DNA from: an uncultured Eubacteriales bacterium
Lineage (GTDB): Bacteria > Bacillota > Clostridia > Oscillospirales > CAG-382
Length of the DNA stretch: 64,000 bases
Reading direction: 5' to 3'
NCBI GenBank assembly: GCA_934502885.1
Contig: CAKSUT010000004.1
Coordinates: forward strand, 99,982 to 163,981
Made by a program: the position numbers and the translations under genes. The notes under the pieces are model-generated. The model worked only from the letters and a program-made list of their open reading frames with translations, did not search any database and was not told the origin of the DNA. Below, piece by piece: positions 8,112 through 16,267 of the stretch (position 1 is its first letter; each line of letters begins with the position of its first letter).

Positions 8112-8879
8112 ATGAACGAAAGCGCTTCGCCGAAACATCCTGTCGATTCGTCGGTTGAGCTTGAAAACGTAAAATTCTCGTATGACGGAAAGAATGACGT
8201 AATCAGAGGCGTTACCATGAAAATCGACGTCGGCAGTACCGTTGCGTTCGTGGGTCTCTCGGGCGGCGGAAAATCGACGCATGCAAGCCTTATTTCACGC
8301 TTTTTTGACGTAAACGACGGAAGCATACGCATAGGTGGAGCGGACATAAGGGATATTCCGAAGAAAGAGCTTATGAGTACCGTTTCCTTTGTGTTCCAGA
8401 ACTCAAAGCTTATAAAAGCGTCGATACTCGAAAACGTGAAAATGGGCAAACCCGACGCGACCAAGGAGGAAGTCAACGCGGCTCTTAAGGCGGCGCAGTG
8501 TAACGATATCATAGAAAAGCTTCCGCATGGTGTTGACACCGTAATCGGCACTAAGGGCGTCTGCCTCTCGGGCGGCGAACGTCAGAGAATATCCATTGCG
8601 CGTGCATTTCTCAAGGATGCGCCGATAATCCTTCTTGACGAAGCGACGGCAAGCCTTGACGTCGAGAACGAAACGCTTATCCGGACCGCACTTTCGCGCC
8701 TCATAAAGAACAAGACGGTTCTCGTAATCGCACACCGTATGCGTACAGTCGCAGGTGCGGACAAGATAGTCGTACTTGCAGACGGAGTTGTTGCGGAGCA
8801 GGGAAGCCCCGACGAACTCTACGCAAAGGGCGGTATTTACGCTCACATGGTTGATTTGCAGATCGGAGGACGGAACTAA
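8112..8879 (+). pseudogene. ABC exporter ATP-binding domain lacking its membrane domain (probable 5'-truncated remnant)
   Basis: About 255 residues corresponding to the C-terminal half of an MsbA/LmrA-type exporter. Walker A GLSGGGKST, signature LSGGERQ, Walker B IILLDEAT and the H-loop IAHR are all intact. A full exporter has ~330 further residues of membrane domain upstream; here there is only a terminator and tRNA-Val. The frame continues upstream into the tRNA, but that part does not resemble protein. The ATG at 8112 has no convincing ribosome binding site and no promoter was seen. The ATPase core carries no visible damage, so the truncation may be recent. It could alternatively be a stand-alone ATPase or a join artefact in a metagenome assembly. 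Confidence 0.7.
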
Positions 8880-8892
8880 AACACAGAAAATA

Positions 8893-8935
8893 AACTCCGG
8901 CTCTCGGAACAGCTCCGGGAAAGCCGGAGTTTTTG
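8893..8935 (+). terminator. Terminator after the ABC remnant
   Basis: Stem AACTCCGGCT / AGCCGGAGTT (10 bp) with a 19-base loop and following T residues; probably the original terminator of the exporter gene. Confidence 0.85.
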
Positions 8936-8962
8936 CGCGTTGTAAATATTTACATAAAACCG

Positions 8963-8991
8963 TTGCCATTTAGTGCGTTTTGTGGTAAAAT
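8963..8991 (+). promoter_or_regulatory. Promoter of the GpsA-like gene
   Basis: TTGCCA (8963-8968), 17 bases, TAAAAT (8986-8991), about 48 bases before the ATG. Confidence 0.6.
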
Positions 8992-9038
8992 CACAGATAA
9001 AGTACAAGAGAGCGGCTGTGCGCCGCAAGGAGGAAAAA

Positions 9039-10088
9039 ATGGCAACAGTAACGATAGTCGGCTCCGGCATGATGGGGTCGGCACTTGCATTCCCGGCAAG
9101 AGAAAACGGTCACGAGGTACGTCTTGTCGGCACTCACCTTGACAGAGACATAATAGAACATTGCCGTGCCGAGGGCAGACATCCGAAATTCAGCAAAGAC
9201 TTTCCGAGCGGAGTAAAGTACTATCAGATAGAAGAGCTTGACAGCGCACTCGACGGTACGGACGTCGTTATCGGCGGCGTTTCGAGTTTCGGCGTTGAAT
9301 GGTTCGGAGAACACGTGCTTCCGAGAATAAAGGAAAGTACTCCCGTTTTGACAGTCACCAAGGGACTCATGGACACAGCCGACGGAAAGCTTCTCTGCTA
9401 TCCGCAGGTGTGGGAGGAAAAGATGCGCGCCATGGGACGCACCATGAACCTCAACGCAATCGGCGGACCGTGTACGAGCTACGAGCTTGTCGCGCATGAT
9501 CAGACCGAGGTTGCTTTTGGCGGACACGACATCGAAACCCTGCATAAGCTTAAGAAAATCATGGCGACAGACTATTACCACATAAGCCTTTCGACGGACG
9601 TTCTCGGAATAGAGAGTGCGGTCGCGCTCAAAAACGGCTACGCACTCGGCATTGCGCTCACGATAGGCGTTAATCAGAAGAATTTCGGACTTGATAGCGA
9701 GCTTCACTTCAACTCTCAGGCGGCGGTTTTCGGACAGGCAGTAAAGGAAATGTATAAGCTTCTCGAATACCAGGGAGTATGCACGCTTGAAAATATAACC
9801 GTCGGTGCAGGTGATCTTTACGTCACGGTTTACGGCGGGCGCACAAGACTCGTCGGAATACTTCTCGGCAGAGGACTTGACATTGACGAGGCTAAGGCGG
9901 AGCTTAAGGGCGTGACGCTTGAATCGCTTGTCGTTGCCGAAAGAGTGGCGCGCGCCGTTAAGGTCGCCGCAAAAAATAACATACTCTCGCTTTCCGATTT
10001 TCCCCTTCTTCTCCATGTTGACAGTATTCTCACCGAGAAAAAGCCCGTCGATATTCCGTGGGAAGAGTTTACGTTTGAAAAGCAATAA
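9039..10088 (+). CDS. NAD(P)-dependent glycerol-3-phosphate dehydrogenase family protein (GpsA-like)
   Basis: A 349-residue cytoplasmic enzyme. The N-terminal Rossmann fold shows GSGMMGSALAFPARENGHEV. The middle carries VTKGL and GGPCTSYELVAHDQTEVAFG where GpsA has its GP-S/A-x-E segment, and AVALKNGYALGIALTIG holds the catalytic lysine. GpsA reduces dihydroxyacetone phosphate to sn-glycerol 3-phosphate for phospholipid synthesis. The active-site motifs diverge enough from textbook GpsA that another 2-hydroxy or phosphate substrate is possible. The ATG at 9039 follows AAGGAGG by 6 bases. The gene is flanked by its own promoter and terminator. Confidence 0.75.
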   Translation: MATVTIVGSGMMGSALAFPARENGHEVRLVGTHLDRDIIEHCRAEGRHPKFSKDFPSGVKYYQIEELDSALDGTDVVIGGVSSFGVEWFGEHVLPRIKESTPVLTVTKGLMDTADGKLLCYPQVWEEKMRAMGRTMNLNAIGGPCTSYELVAHDQTEVAFGGHDIETLHKLKKIMATDYYHISLSTDVLGIESAVALKNGYALGIALTIGVNQKNFGLDSELHFNSQAAVFGQAVKEMYKLLEYQGVCTLENITVGAGDLYVTVYGGRTRLVGILLGRGLDIDEAKAELKGVTLESLVVAERVARAVKVAAKNNILSLSDFPLLLHVDSILTEKKPVDIPWEEFTFEKQ

Positions 10089-10096
10089 CATTTTAC

Positions 10097-10133
10097 GATT
10101 CCCGTTGCGCTCCGCTTCGGGAATTCTTTTTTA
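10097..10133 (+). terminator. Terminator of the GpsA-like gene
   Basis: Stem ATTCCCG / CGGGAAT with a 13-base loop followed by CTTTTTT. Confidence 0.8.
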
Positions 10134-10192
10134 CGTAAAAACAGAGAATTTCTGCTGTAACAAATTATTAAAGAATAATTTGTGTAAATAAC

Positions 10193-10221
10193 TTGCAGAA
10201 TGCGCGCTTTCGTGGTATAAT
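10193..10221 (+). promoter_or_regulatory. Promoter of the WG-repeat gene
   Basis: TTGCAG (10193-10198), 17 bases, TATAAT (10216-10221). Confidence 0.65.
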
Positions 10222-10298
10222 ACTCAAGGTATATTTTTCGGCAAACGCGCCCACGCAAATGCGTTTGACCGATAATCTCAAAGAAGGAGTCCGTAAAA

Positions 10299-12032
10299 AT
10301 GTCAGAAAACGAAGAAAAACGCCAGGAGAACGTCGGTACGGAAAGCGTCGGCGTAAAAGAAGCGGAAATTACGGCTCAGCCGAAAGCCGGCGGCAAAGAA
10401 AGCGATATTCCGGAGGACCTTACAAAAATGCTGGCTTACGCACAGCTGAAAAACGACAATACCGTTTTGTCCGACGGCACGAACATCTCCGAAGTCAAAA
10501 ACGAAGCCGATGAAAACGACGTCGCCGTAATGGACGTTCTGAAGAACAAACGCAATGCGCAGACTGCCGACAGCACCGCCGGTGAGAGTGTCGGTGAAGA
10601 AGCGCCGCAGTCCGCAAAAAAGCCCGAAACACCGTCCAAAGAAAACCCCGGACACAAAATTCCGTTTGCCGGTGCCGGTGAGAGGATAAAGAAGCACATA
10701 CCTCAGCCCGGTGCTCCGAAGGGTGAAAAGCCTCCCGTTAAAGCAGTGCCGAAAAAGGCGAAGGTTGTAGTCGCCGCGGTAATGGCGGTTATCATAATCG
10801 CAGGTATACTTATCGGCTGCCTTGCGGCGTTCAACAGGAAAAACGTCAATGTCGGAACCGACACGCTCTTTCACGAGGGACTTGTACCGGTGAAGTTCGG
10901 CGACTTCTGGGGATATGCCGATACTTCGGGAAAAATAGCTGTCGAGCCGCAGTATGAATACGCCGGAAGCTTCGGTACAAACGGACTTGCCTGTGTAGGC
11001 ATTGGCGGAAAGTACGGCTACATCGGCAAGAGCGGAAAAATCGAGATTCCTGCCGATTACGACTATGCCGGAAGCTTCGGAAGCGACGGACTTGCGGTAG
11101 TAAAATACGGTACGCTCTACGGAATGATAAATAAGTCCGGAAGCTATGAGATTCCGCTTATGTTCAACGGCCTATATCCGTTCTCGGGCGACCTTGCCAA
11201 AGCGCAGATAAACGGTAAGTGGGGATTCATTAACCGCTCGGGTCAGCTCGTTGTTTCGGCTGAATTTGACGCGGTATACGACTACACGTCAAACGGACTT
11301 GCCTGCGTTTCCAACGACGCTCATTACGGCTTCATAGACAGAAGCGGCAAAACGGTTATCGACATTATGTATGACTACGCATATCCCTTTGACGCAAGCG
11401 GACTTGCCTGCATAGAGTTCGACGGTAAGTACGGTTTTATCGATTCGACCGGCAAAATAGTTATTCAGGCGGTTTATGACGAAGCTTTTCCGTTCGGCGA
11501 CGATACGGTTGCTCTTGTAAAAGACCAAAACGGTTACGGATACATCAACGCAAAAGGCGAGATCGTGATAGATACGCAGTACACCTACGCCTCCGCCTTT
11601 GACGAAAAAGGCTACGCAGCGGCTTGCATAGGCAATAAGCACGGCTTCATCGACAGAACGGGAAGATTCATAGTAAACCCCAAGTTTACGTCAGCGTCGG
11701 CATTCGATGCGTTTGACCTGTCGCTCGTAAGACTCGGCGGTGTGTACGGTTACATTGACCGCTCGGGTGCTTACCGCATTGAACCTCAGTTTGACCTTGC
11801 GACAAGCTTTGATTCCAAGGGAACGGCGGCCGCAGTCAGCGACGGTATGTACGGATATATAAACACCAAGGGAAAGTTTGTAATAGAGCCGCAGTTTGAC
11901 GCGGCGGAGTCTTTCCGCGACGACGGATATGCCGTTGTAAAAATATCTGGAAAATTCGGCGTCATAAATTCGGACGGCAAGTACGTGATAAATCCGCGTT
12001 TTGACGCAATAGGAAACGCAGCCGAGAATTGA
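10299..12032 (+). CDS. Membrane-anchored WG-repeat protein
   Basis: A 577-residue protein. Residues 1-150 are low-complexity, charged and probably disordered. One membrane helix at ~152-178 (VVVAAVMAVIIIAGILIGCL) follows a lysine-rich stretch. The rest is a series of about eleven WG repeats, with units such as YGYIGKSGK, WGFINRSGQ and YGFIDRSGK, each followed by a phrase like 'ydyAgsFgsdGLA'. The positive stretch before the helix predicts that the repeats face outside. WG repeats form a beta structure of uncertain function. GAAGGAG precedes the ATG. The HD gene follows 51 bases later and may be cotranscribed. Confidence 0.88.
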   Translation: MSENEEKRQENVGTESVGVKEAEITAQPKAGGKESDIPEDLTKMLAYAQLKNDNTVLSDGTNISEVKNEADENDVAVMDVLKNKRNAQTADSTAGESVGEEAPQSAKKPETPSKENPGHKIPFAGAGERIKKHIPQPGAPKGEKPPVKAVPKKAKVVVAAVMAVIIIAGILIGCLAAFNRKNVNVGTDTLFHEGLVPVKFGDFWGYADTSGKIAVEPQYEYAGSFGTNGLACVGIGGKYGYIGKSGKIEIPADYDYAGSFGSDGLAVVKYGTLYGMINKSGSYEIPLMFNGLYPFSGDLAKAQINGKWGFINRSGQLVVSAEFDAVYDYTSNGLACVSNDAHYGFIDRSGKTVIDIMYDYAYPFDASGLACIEFDGKYGFIDSTGKIVIQAVYDEAFPFGDDTVALVKDQNGYGYINAKGEIVIDTQYTYASAFDEKGYAAACIGNKHGFIDRTGRFIVNPKFTSASAFDAFDLSLVRLGGVYGYIDRSGAYRIEPQFDLATSFDSKGTAAAVSDGMYGYINTKGKFVIEPQFDAAESFRDDGYAVVKISGKFGVINSDGKYVINPRFDAIGNAAEN

Positions 12033-12083
12033 AGCGGATAAAACGGACGGTGATCCGCAATTTCAGAAGAGAGTGTGATAACA

Positions 12084-12665
12084 TTGACCAATAAAGAACT
12101 GTTTTTTGAAGCTTACAACAGAAATATAACCCGTGAAGGCTCGGATAAGCTCCTTGCGTGGCTTGACAAAACCGACTTTTTCACGGCACCGGCAAGCACC
12201 AAGTATCACAGTGCCGTAGAAGGCGGACTTTGCGAACACAGCCTCAATGTTTACAAGGCGATAATGAAGCGTTACAGCGGTGAGCATTCCGACGAAACGC
12301 TCACAATTGTGTCGCTTCTTCACGACCTTTGTAAGGCGGAGTTTTACAAAACACAGCTTCGCAACGTGAAAAACGAGCAGACCGGCTCGTGGGAGAAAGT
12401 GGCTTACTACACAATCGAGGACAAATTCCCCTTCGGTCACGGCGAAAAGTCGGTGTTCCTGATAGAACGCTTTATGAGGCTCACTATTGAGGAGGCGATT
12501 GCCATACGCTGGCATATGGGCGGCTTCGACGAGTCGGCAAGAGCCGGAGGATATACCGTCAGCAACGCATACGAAAAGTATCCGCTTGCGGTAAAGCTCC
12601 ATATTGCCGATATTGAGGCGACCTATCTCATGGAAGAATCGGCGAAATCGGGAAACAATAAGTAA
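12084..12665 (+). CDS. HD-superfamily phosphohydrolase-like protein
   Basis: A 193-residue cytoplasmic protein. EGGLCEHSLNV supplies the first metal-binding histidine and SLLHDLCKAEFY the HD pair; a later IRWHMGGF adds another histidine, as in HD domains. Such proteins hydrolyse phosphate esters of nucleotides, but the substrate here is unknown. The TTG at 12084 is preferred because AGAGAG lies 10 bases upstream and the following residues (TNKELF) look like a natural N-terminus; a GTG at 12075 is too close to the ribosome binding site. It begins a run of three genes with gaps of 37 and 18 bases. Confidence 0.8.
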   Translation: MTNKELFFEAYNRNITREGSDKLLAWLDKTDFFTAPASTKYHSAVEGGLCEHSLNVYKAIMKRYSGEHSDETLTIVSLLHDLCKAEFYKTQLRNVKNEQTGSWEKVAYYTIEDKFPFGHGEKSVFLIERFMRLTIEEAIAIRWHMGGFDESARAGGYTVSNAYEKYPLAVKLHIADIEATYLMEESAKSGNNK

Positions 12666-12702
12666 GGCTGAACAAAGAATCGAAAGGAAACGGTAATTAT
12701 AG

Positions 12703-13530
12703 ATGAGCGAAACGGTAAAAAAAGCGGTTGAGGGGATAGACCTTGACGCCAAAAAAGGCTTTATATGCGATATGGACGGAGTTATATATCACGGCAACGT
12801 GATACTTCCCGGAGTAAAGGAGTTTGTGGAGTGGCTTCAGAACGAGAACAAACGCTTCCTCTTCCTTACAAACAGCAGTGAGCGTTCGCCCCTTGAGCTT
12901 CAGCAGAAGCTCCGCAGAATGGGACTTGACGTAAGTGAGGATCACTTCTACACGAGCGCACTCGCAACGGCGCACTTTCTTTCACAGCAGAAGCCGCGCT
13001 GTACCGCATATGTAATCGGAGAACCCGGACTTATGAACGCTCTTTACGAAGAGGGCATTATAATGAATGACGTTAATCCCGACTATGTAGTTGTCGGTGA
13101 AACGCGCAACTATAATTACGAAAGCATCTTAAGAGCTGTCCGCCTTGTTTTTGACGGAGCAAAGCTCATCGGAACAAACCCCGATATGACCGGTCCCTCG
13201 GAGCAGGGAATAATACCTGCCTGCCGTGCGCTTACCGCACCTATTGAGCTTACCACCGGTCAGGCGGCGTACTTTGTCGGCAAGCCTAACCCCCTCATGA
13301 TGAAAACCGGACTCAAAATGCTCGGCGTTTCGACAGAGAATGCCGTTATCGTCGGCGACCGCATGGATACCGATATCATCGCCGGTATTGAGTCCGAGAT
13401 AGACACAACACTTGTTCTTTCCGGAGTTACCGCGCTCTCAGATCTCGTAAAGTTCCCTTACAGACCCGACTATATCTACAGCGGTGTGGGCGATATCATA
13501 AAAGGCAAGCCGGTTAAGGGCGTAAAATAA
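12703..13530 (+). CDS. HAD-superfamily hydrolase, subclass IIA (NagD-like phosphatase)
   Basis: A 275-residue cytoplasmic protein. Motif I is CDMDGVIYHG with the nucleophilic aspartate, motif II LFLTNSS, the conserved lysine lies in VGKPNPLMM, and motif III/IV is VIVGDRMDTDI. The cap between motifs II and III is of the C2 type typical of NagD/AraL phosphatases of the subclass IIA family. These remove phosphate from small sugar phosphates or nucleotides, and the exact substrate cannot be told. AAAGGAAAC lies upstream of the ATG. The gene sits between the HD protein and the FNT-like channel, probably in one transcript. Confidence 0.88.
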   Translation: MSETVKKAVEGIDLDAKKGFICDMDGVIYHGNVILPGVKEFVEWLQNENKRFLFLTNSSERSPLELQQKLRRMGLDVSEDHFYTSALATAHFLSQQKPRCTAYVIGEPGLMNALYEEGIIMNDVNPDYVVVGETRNYNYESILRAVRLVFDGAKLIGTNPDMTGPSEQGIIPACRALTAPIELTTGQAAYFVGKPNPLMMKTGLKMLGVSTENAVIVGDRMDTDIIAGIESEIDTTLVLSGVTALSDLVKFPYRPDYIYSGVGDIIKGKPVKGVK

Positions 13531-13548
13531 TTTTGACGGAGTGACAAC

Positions 13549-14190
13549 ATGGAGATAAATCTCAAAAGTGCGGTGTCGGCGTTCTTAAGGGCATTTCTCG
13601 CAGGAATTTCCATAGGAATCGGAGGAACGGTGTTTCTTTCGTGCGACAACAGATATATCGGCTCGTTTCTCTTTGCGATAGGACTCTTTCTCATATTTTC
13701 CTACGGACTCAATCTGTTTACGGGAAAGGTCGGCTACGCACTCGAAAATCCGCCGTCGTATTTGCTGTTTCTCGTGATAGTATGGCTTGGCAACTTCGCC
13801 GGAACGTTCTTTGTCGCAAAAGCACTCTCTTTTACAAGAACATTCCCGGCAATAGGAGAGAAAGCACTCGCACTCTGTGAGACAAAAGCCGCCGATAATC
13901 CCGTCAGCATACTCATACTTGCGTTTTTCTGCGGACTTATGATGTATCTTGCGGCGGACGGGTATAAGAAAAGCGACAACGTAATCCGTAAGTACTTGTC
14001 GGTGTTTCTGCCCGTCATGATATTTATCTTAAGCGGCTTTGAGCATTGCGTCGCGAATATGTACTACTACTCCCTCAGCTCCTTTTTCGGTGCGAAAGAG
14101 TTTGTGTACCTCTTGATAATGACGCTCGGCAACGCTCTCGGTTCGTTCCTTTTCCCGGTTGTACATATGCTCTTAGACAAAACCGAATAA
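13549..14190 (+). CDS. Formate/nitrite transporter (FNT) family membrane protein, short form
   Basis: A 213-residue protein with about six hydrophobic helices. The FNT signature is visible near the C-terminus as SGFEHCVANMYYYSLS, and the first broken-helix motif corresponds to LNLFTGKVGYAL. FNT channels form pentamers that pass formate, nitrite, hydrosulfide or lactate. At 213 residues this is shorter than the usual 250-280, with reduced loops but all helices present. It begins 18 bases after the HAD phosphatase, with a GACGGAGTGAC ribosome binding site. Confidence 0.82.
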   Translation: MEINLKSAVSAFLRAFLAGISIGIGGTVFLSCDNRYIGSFLFAIGLFLIFSYGLNLFTGKVGYALENPPSYLLFLVIVWLGNFAGTFFVAKALSFTRTFPAIGEKALALCETKAADNPVSILILAFFCGLMMYLAADGYKKSDNVIRKYLSVFLPVMIFILSGFEHCVANMYYYSLSSFFGAKEFVYLLIMTLGNALGSFLFPVVHMLLDKTE

Positions 14191-14349
14191 CTTTGACTTT
14201 ACGAAACGGTGTCGCACTATGATGCCGTCCTTTTGTTGTTTTTGAATACTTTTCCGGAATATGCGTGCGTTTTTCTATAGACTTAGACTGCATAATGAGT
14301 TATAATTGTATTGTGTTAAGGTAGTTTATCACGAAAGGATGGTTTGAAT

Positions 14350-15123
14350 ATGCGTATAGGAGCACAAATGTTTACTGTCAGAGATTACTGCAAGGACACA
14401 AACGGACTTGCCGAGACTCTGAAAAAAATTGCCGATATCGGCTACAAAACCGTTCAGGTGTCGGGTACTTGCCCGTTTGACGCCGAATGGCTTCGAAATG
14501 AGCTTGACAAAAACAGTCTTGACTGCGTAATAACACATACGCCGCTCGACAGAATTATCAACGAAACTGAAAAGGTTATCGAAGAGCACAAGATTTTCGG
14601 CTGTAAGTATATCGGACTCGGCTGTATGCCCAAATACTCCGAGATGACGAAAGAGTCGGTCGATGAGTTTATTTCTTCGGCACTCCCTGCGGCTGAAAAA
14701 ATAGGGGACGCCGGCTGTATGTTTATGTATCACAACCACGCGCACGAGTTTGATGTAAAGCTCGACGGCGTTGACGGACCGATACTCGATTACCTCGCCT
14801 CAAAATTTCCTGCCGGAACAATGGGATTTACTCTCGATACTCACTGGGTGAAGGTCGGCGGATATGACCCCGTAGAATATCTCGAAAAGCTTAAAGGCCG
14901 TACACCTTGCGTTCATTTCAAAGATCTTGTTTACGATGATGAGGGCAAATCAAAATTTGCGCCTGTCGGAAGCGGACTTCTCGATTTCGATGCGATTATC
15001 GCCGCCTGCGAAAAGCTCGGCGTTGAATACGCGCTTGTTGAACAGGACGACTGCTACGGCAGAGACCCGTTCGAGTGTCTTAAGGAGAGCTACGATTACT
15101 TAAAGAGCAAGGGACTTGACTGA
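14350..15123 (+). CDS. Sugar phosphate isomerase/epimerase (xylose-isomerase-like TIM barrel)
   Basis: A 257-residue TIM-barrel protein of the AP-endonuclease-2/xylose-isomerase fold. Metal-binding positions appear in MYHNHAHEF, TLDTHWVKVGG, CVHFKD and VEQDDCYG. Members isomerise or epimerise sugars or inositol derivatives, and the substrate is unknown. The ATG at 14350 is chosen because AAGGAT lies 9 bases upstream and homologues begin with M-x-IGAQ; a TTG six bases earlier is less likely. A weak TATAAT at 14301 may mark the promoter. It converges on the aldose epimerase gene. Confidence 0.85.
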   Translation: MRIGAQMFTVRDYCKDTNGLAETLKKIADIGYKTVQVSGTCPFDAEWLRNELDKNSLDCVITHTPLDRIINETEKVIEEHKIFGCKYIGLGCMPKYSEMTKESVDEFISSALPAAEKIGDAGCMFMYHNHAHEFDVKLDGVDGPILDYLASKFPAGTMGFTLDTHWVKVGGYDPVEYLEKLKGRTPCVHFKDLVYDDEGKSKFAPVGSGLLDFDAIIAACEKLGVEYALVEQDDCYGRDPFECLKESYDYLKSKGLD

Positions 15124-15142
15124 TAAAACGGGCATATGTGTA

Positions 15143-15181
15143 AAAGCACCTCCGCACGGTGAAACCGCGCGGAGGTGCTTC
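15143..15181 (-). terminator. Terminator between convergent genes
   Basis: Stem AAGCACCTCCGC / GCGGAGGTGCTT (12 bp). Read on the minus strand it is followed by TTT, so it mainly ends the aldose-epimerase operon; on the plus strand the T run is poor but the stem is shared. Confidence 0.75.
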
Positions 15182-15202
15182 TCATATAGTTTAAGGCTTT
15201 AC

Positions 15203-16231
15203 TCAGATGAATCTGAAGAGAGTGATGTAGTCGTACTTCTCGCCGGCACGGAGAATTGCGCCGCCGTGGTTGGGACTGTCGGGAGCAAACTGCGTTTCGA
15301 GGCAGAGAGCTTCTCTTCTTGTCTGCGGAACTCCGCCCTTGAAAGGAACGGGACCCTTAATTCCGTTGCCGGAATAGAGCTGTACGCAGGGTTTGTTGGT
15401 GTAAACTTGCATCGTGAGCTTGTCGCCGCTCAGCTCACATCCGAGACCGAGTTTCTTACCGGCGTACTTTATGCTCTCGGTGGGGTTTAAGATAAAGTTG
15501 TGGTCGTAACCGTGACCGATTGCATTCTGATCGTAGTCGGCGTCAATGTCGCGTCCCACAAGCTTCGGCTCGCGGAAGTCGAAGGGAGTGCCGGCAACAT
15601 CTCTTTCCTCAACGGGAATGAGATCCTTGTCAACAGCGGAGAACTTGTCGGCGTGAATCGTGAGCTTGTGACCCATAATGTCGCCGTTTGCGTAGCCGTT
15701 GAGATTGAAATAGGAGTGGTTTGTCATGTTGAGAATTGTGTCCTTGTCGCTGACAGCCTGATACTCAATCGAGAAGTCGCCGCCCTTTACGGTAAATGTA
15801 ACAGTAACTTCAAGGTTTCCGGGATAGTTTTCGTCGCCGTCAGGGCTGAAAAGGGAGAATACCGCCTTTTCGGCACCGCAGCGGCAGCTTGTTTTTACGT
15901 CCCAGAAACGGACATTGAATCCGACGTTGCCGCCGTGAAGGTGCTTTACACCGCCCTCATTGCAGTTGAGCTGTATTTCTTCTCCGTTGAGAGTGAACTT
16001 GCCGCCTCTTATTCTGTTTGCGTAACGTCCAACGGTCGAACCCTGATATCCGCCGCCCGTGAGATAACCCTCAAGCGTGTCAAAGCCGCACACTACGTCA
16101 ACTCCGTCAACAACGAGGCTCTGAACGATGCCTCCGAAATTGAGTATCGTCGCCTTTACTCTGTCGCTTTCGAGAGTGTAGGCGATTACTTCTCTGCCGT
16201 CCTTGTCTTTGTCAAATACTCTTGTCTGCAT
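15203..16231 (-). CDS. galM: Aldose 1-epimerase
   Basis: A 342-residue cytoplasmic mutarotase that interconverts alpha and beta anomers of hexoses. Family motifs are GRYANRI, VKHLHGG (first catalytic histidine), MTNHSYFNLNG (second histidine) and LETQFAPDSPNH with the catalytic glutamate. The ATG at 16231 is chosen because the AAAGG site directly abuts the earlier ATG at 16243 and would leave no spacing. It begins 37 bases after the DUF4965 gene on the same strand and is probably cotranscribed with it. Confidence 0.9.
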   Translation of the reverse strand: MQTRVFDKDKDGREVIAYTLESDRVKATILNFGGIVQSLVVDGVDVVCGFDTLEGYLTGGGYQGSTVGRYANRIRGGKFTLNGEEIQLNCNEGGVKHLHGGNVGFNVRFWDVKTSCRCGAEKAVFSLFSPDGDENYPGNLEVTVTFTVKGGDFSIEYQAVSDKDTILNMTNHSYFNLNGYANGDIMGHKLTIHADKFSAVDKDLIPVEERDVAGTPFDFREPKLVGRDIDADYDQNAIGHGYDHNFILNPTESIKYAGKKLGLGCELSGDKLTMQVYTNKPCVQLYSGNGIKGPVPFKGGVPQTRREALCLETQFAPDSPNHGGAILRAGEKYDYITLFRFI

Positions 16232-16267
16232 GGTAAATTTCATCCTTTCTTTATGTCTTTTGTTCGA

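Noticed and set aside
8991..10091. A 366-codon minus-strand frame opposite the GpsA-like gene
   Set aside because: The plus-strand frame has Rossmann and catalytic-lysine motifs, and the antisense frame has no motif or start signal.
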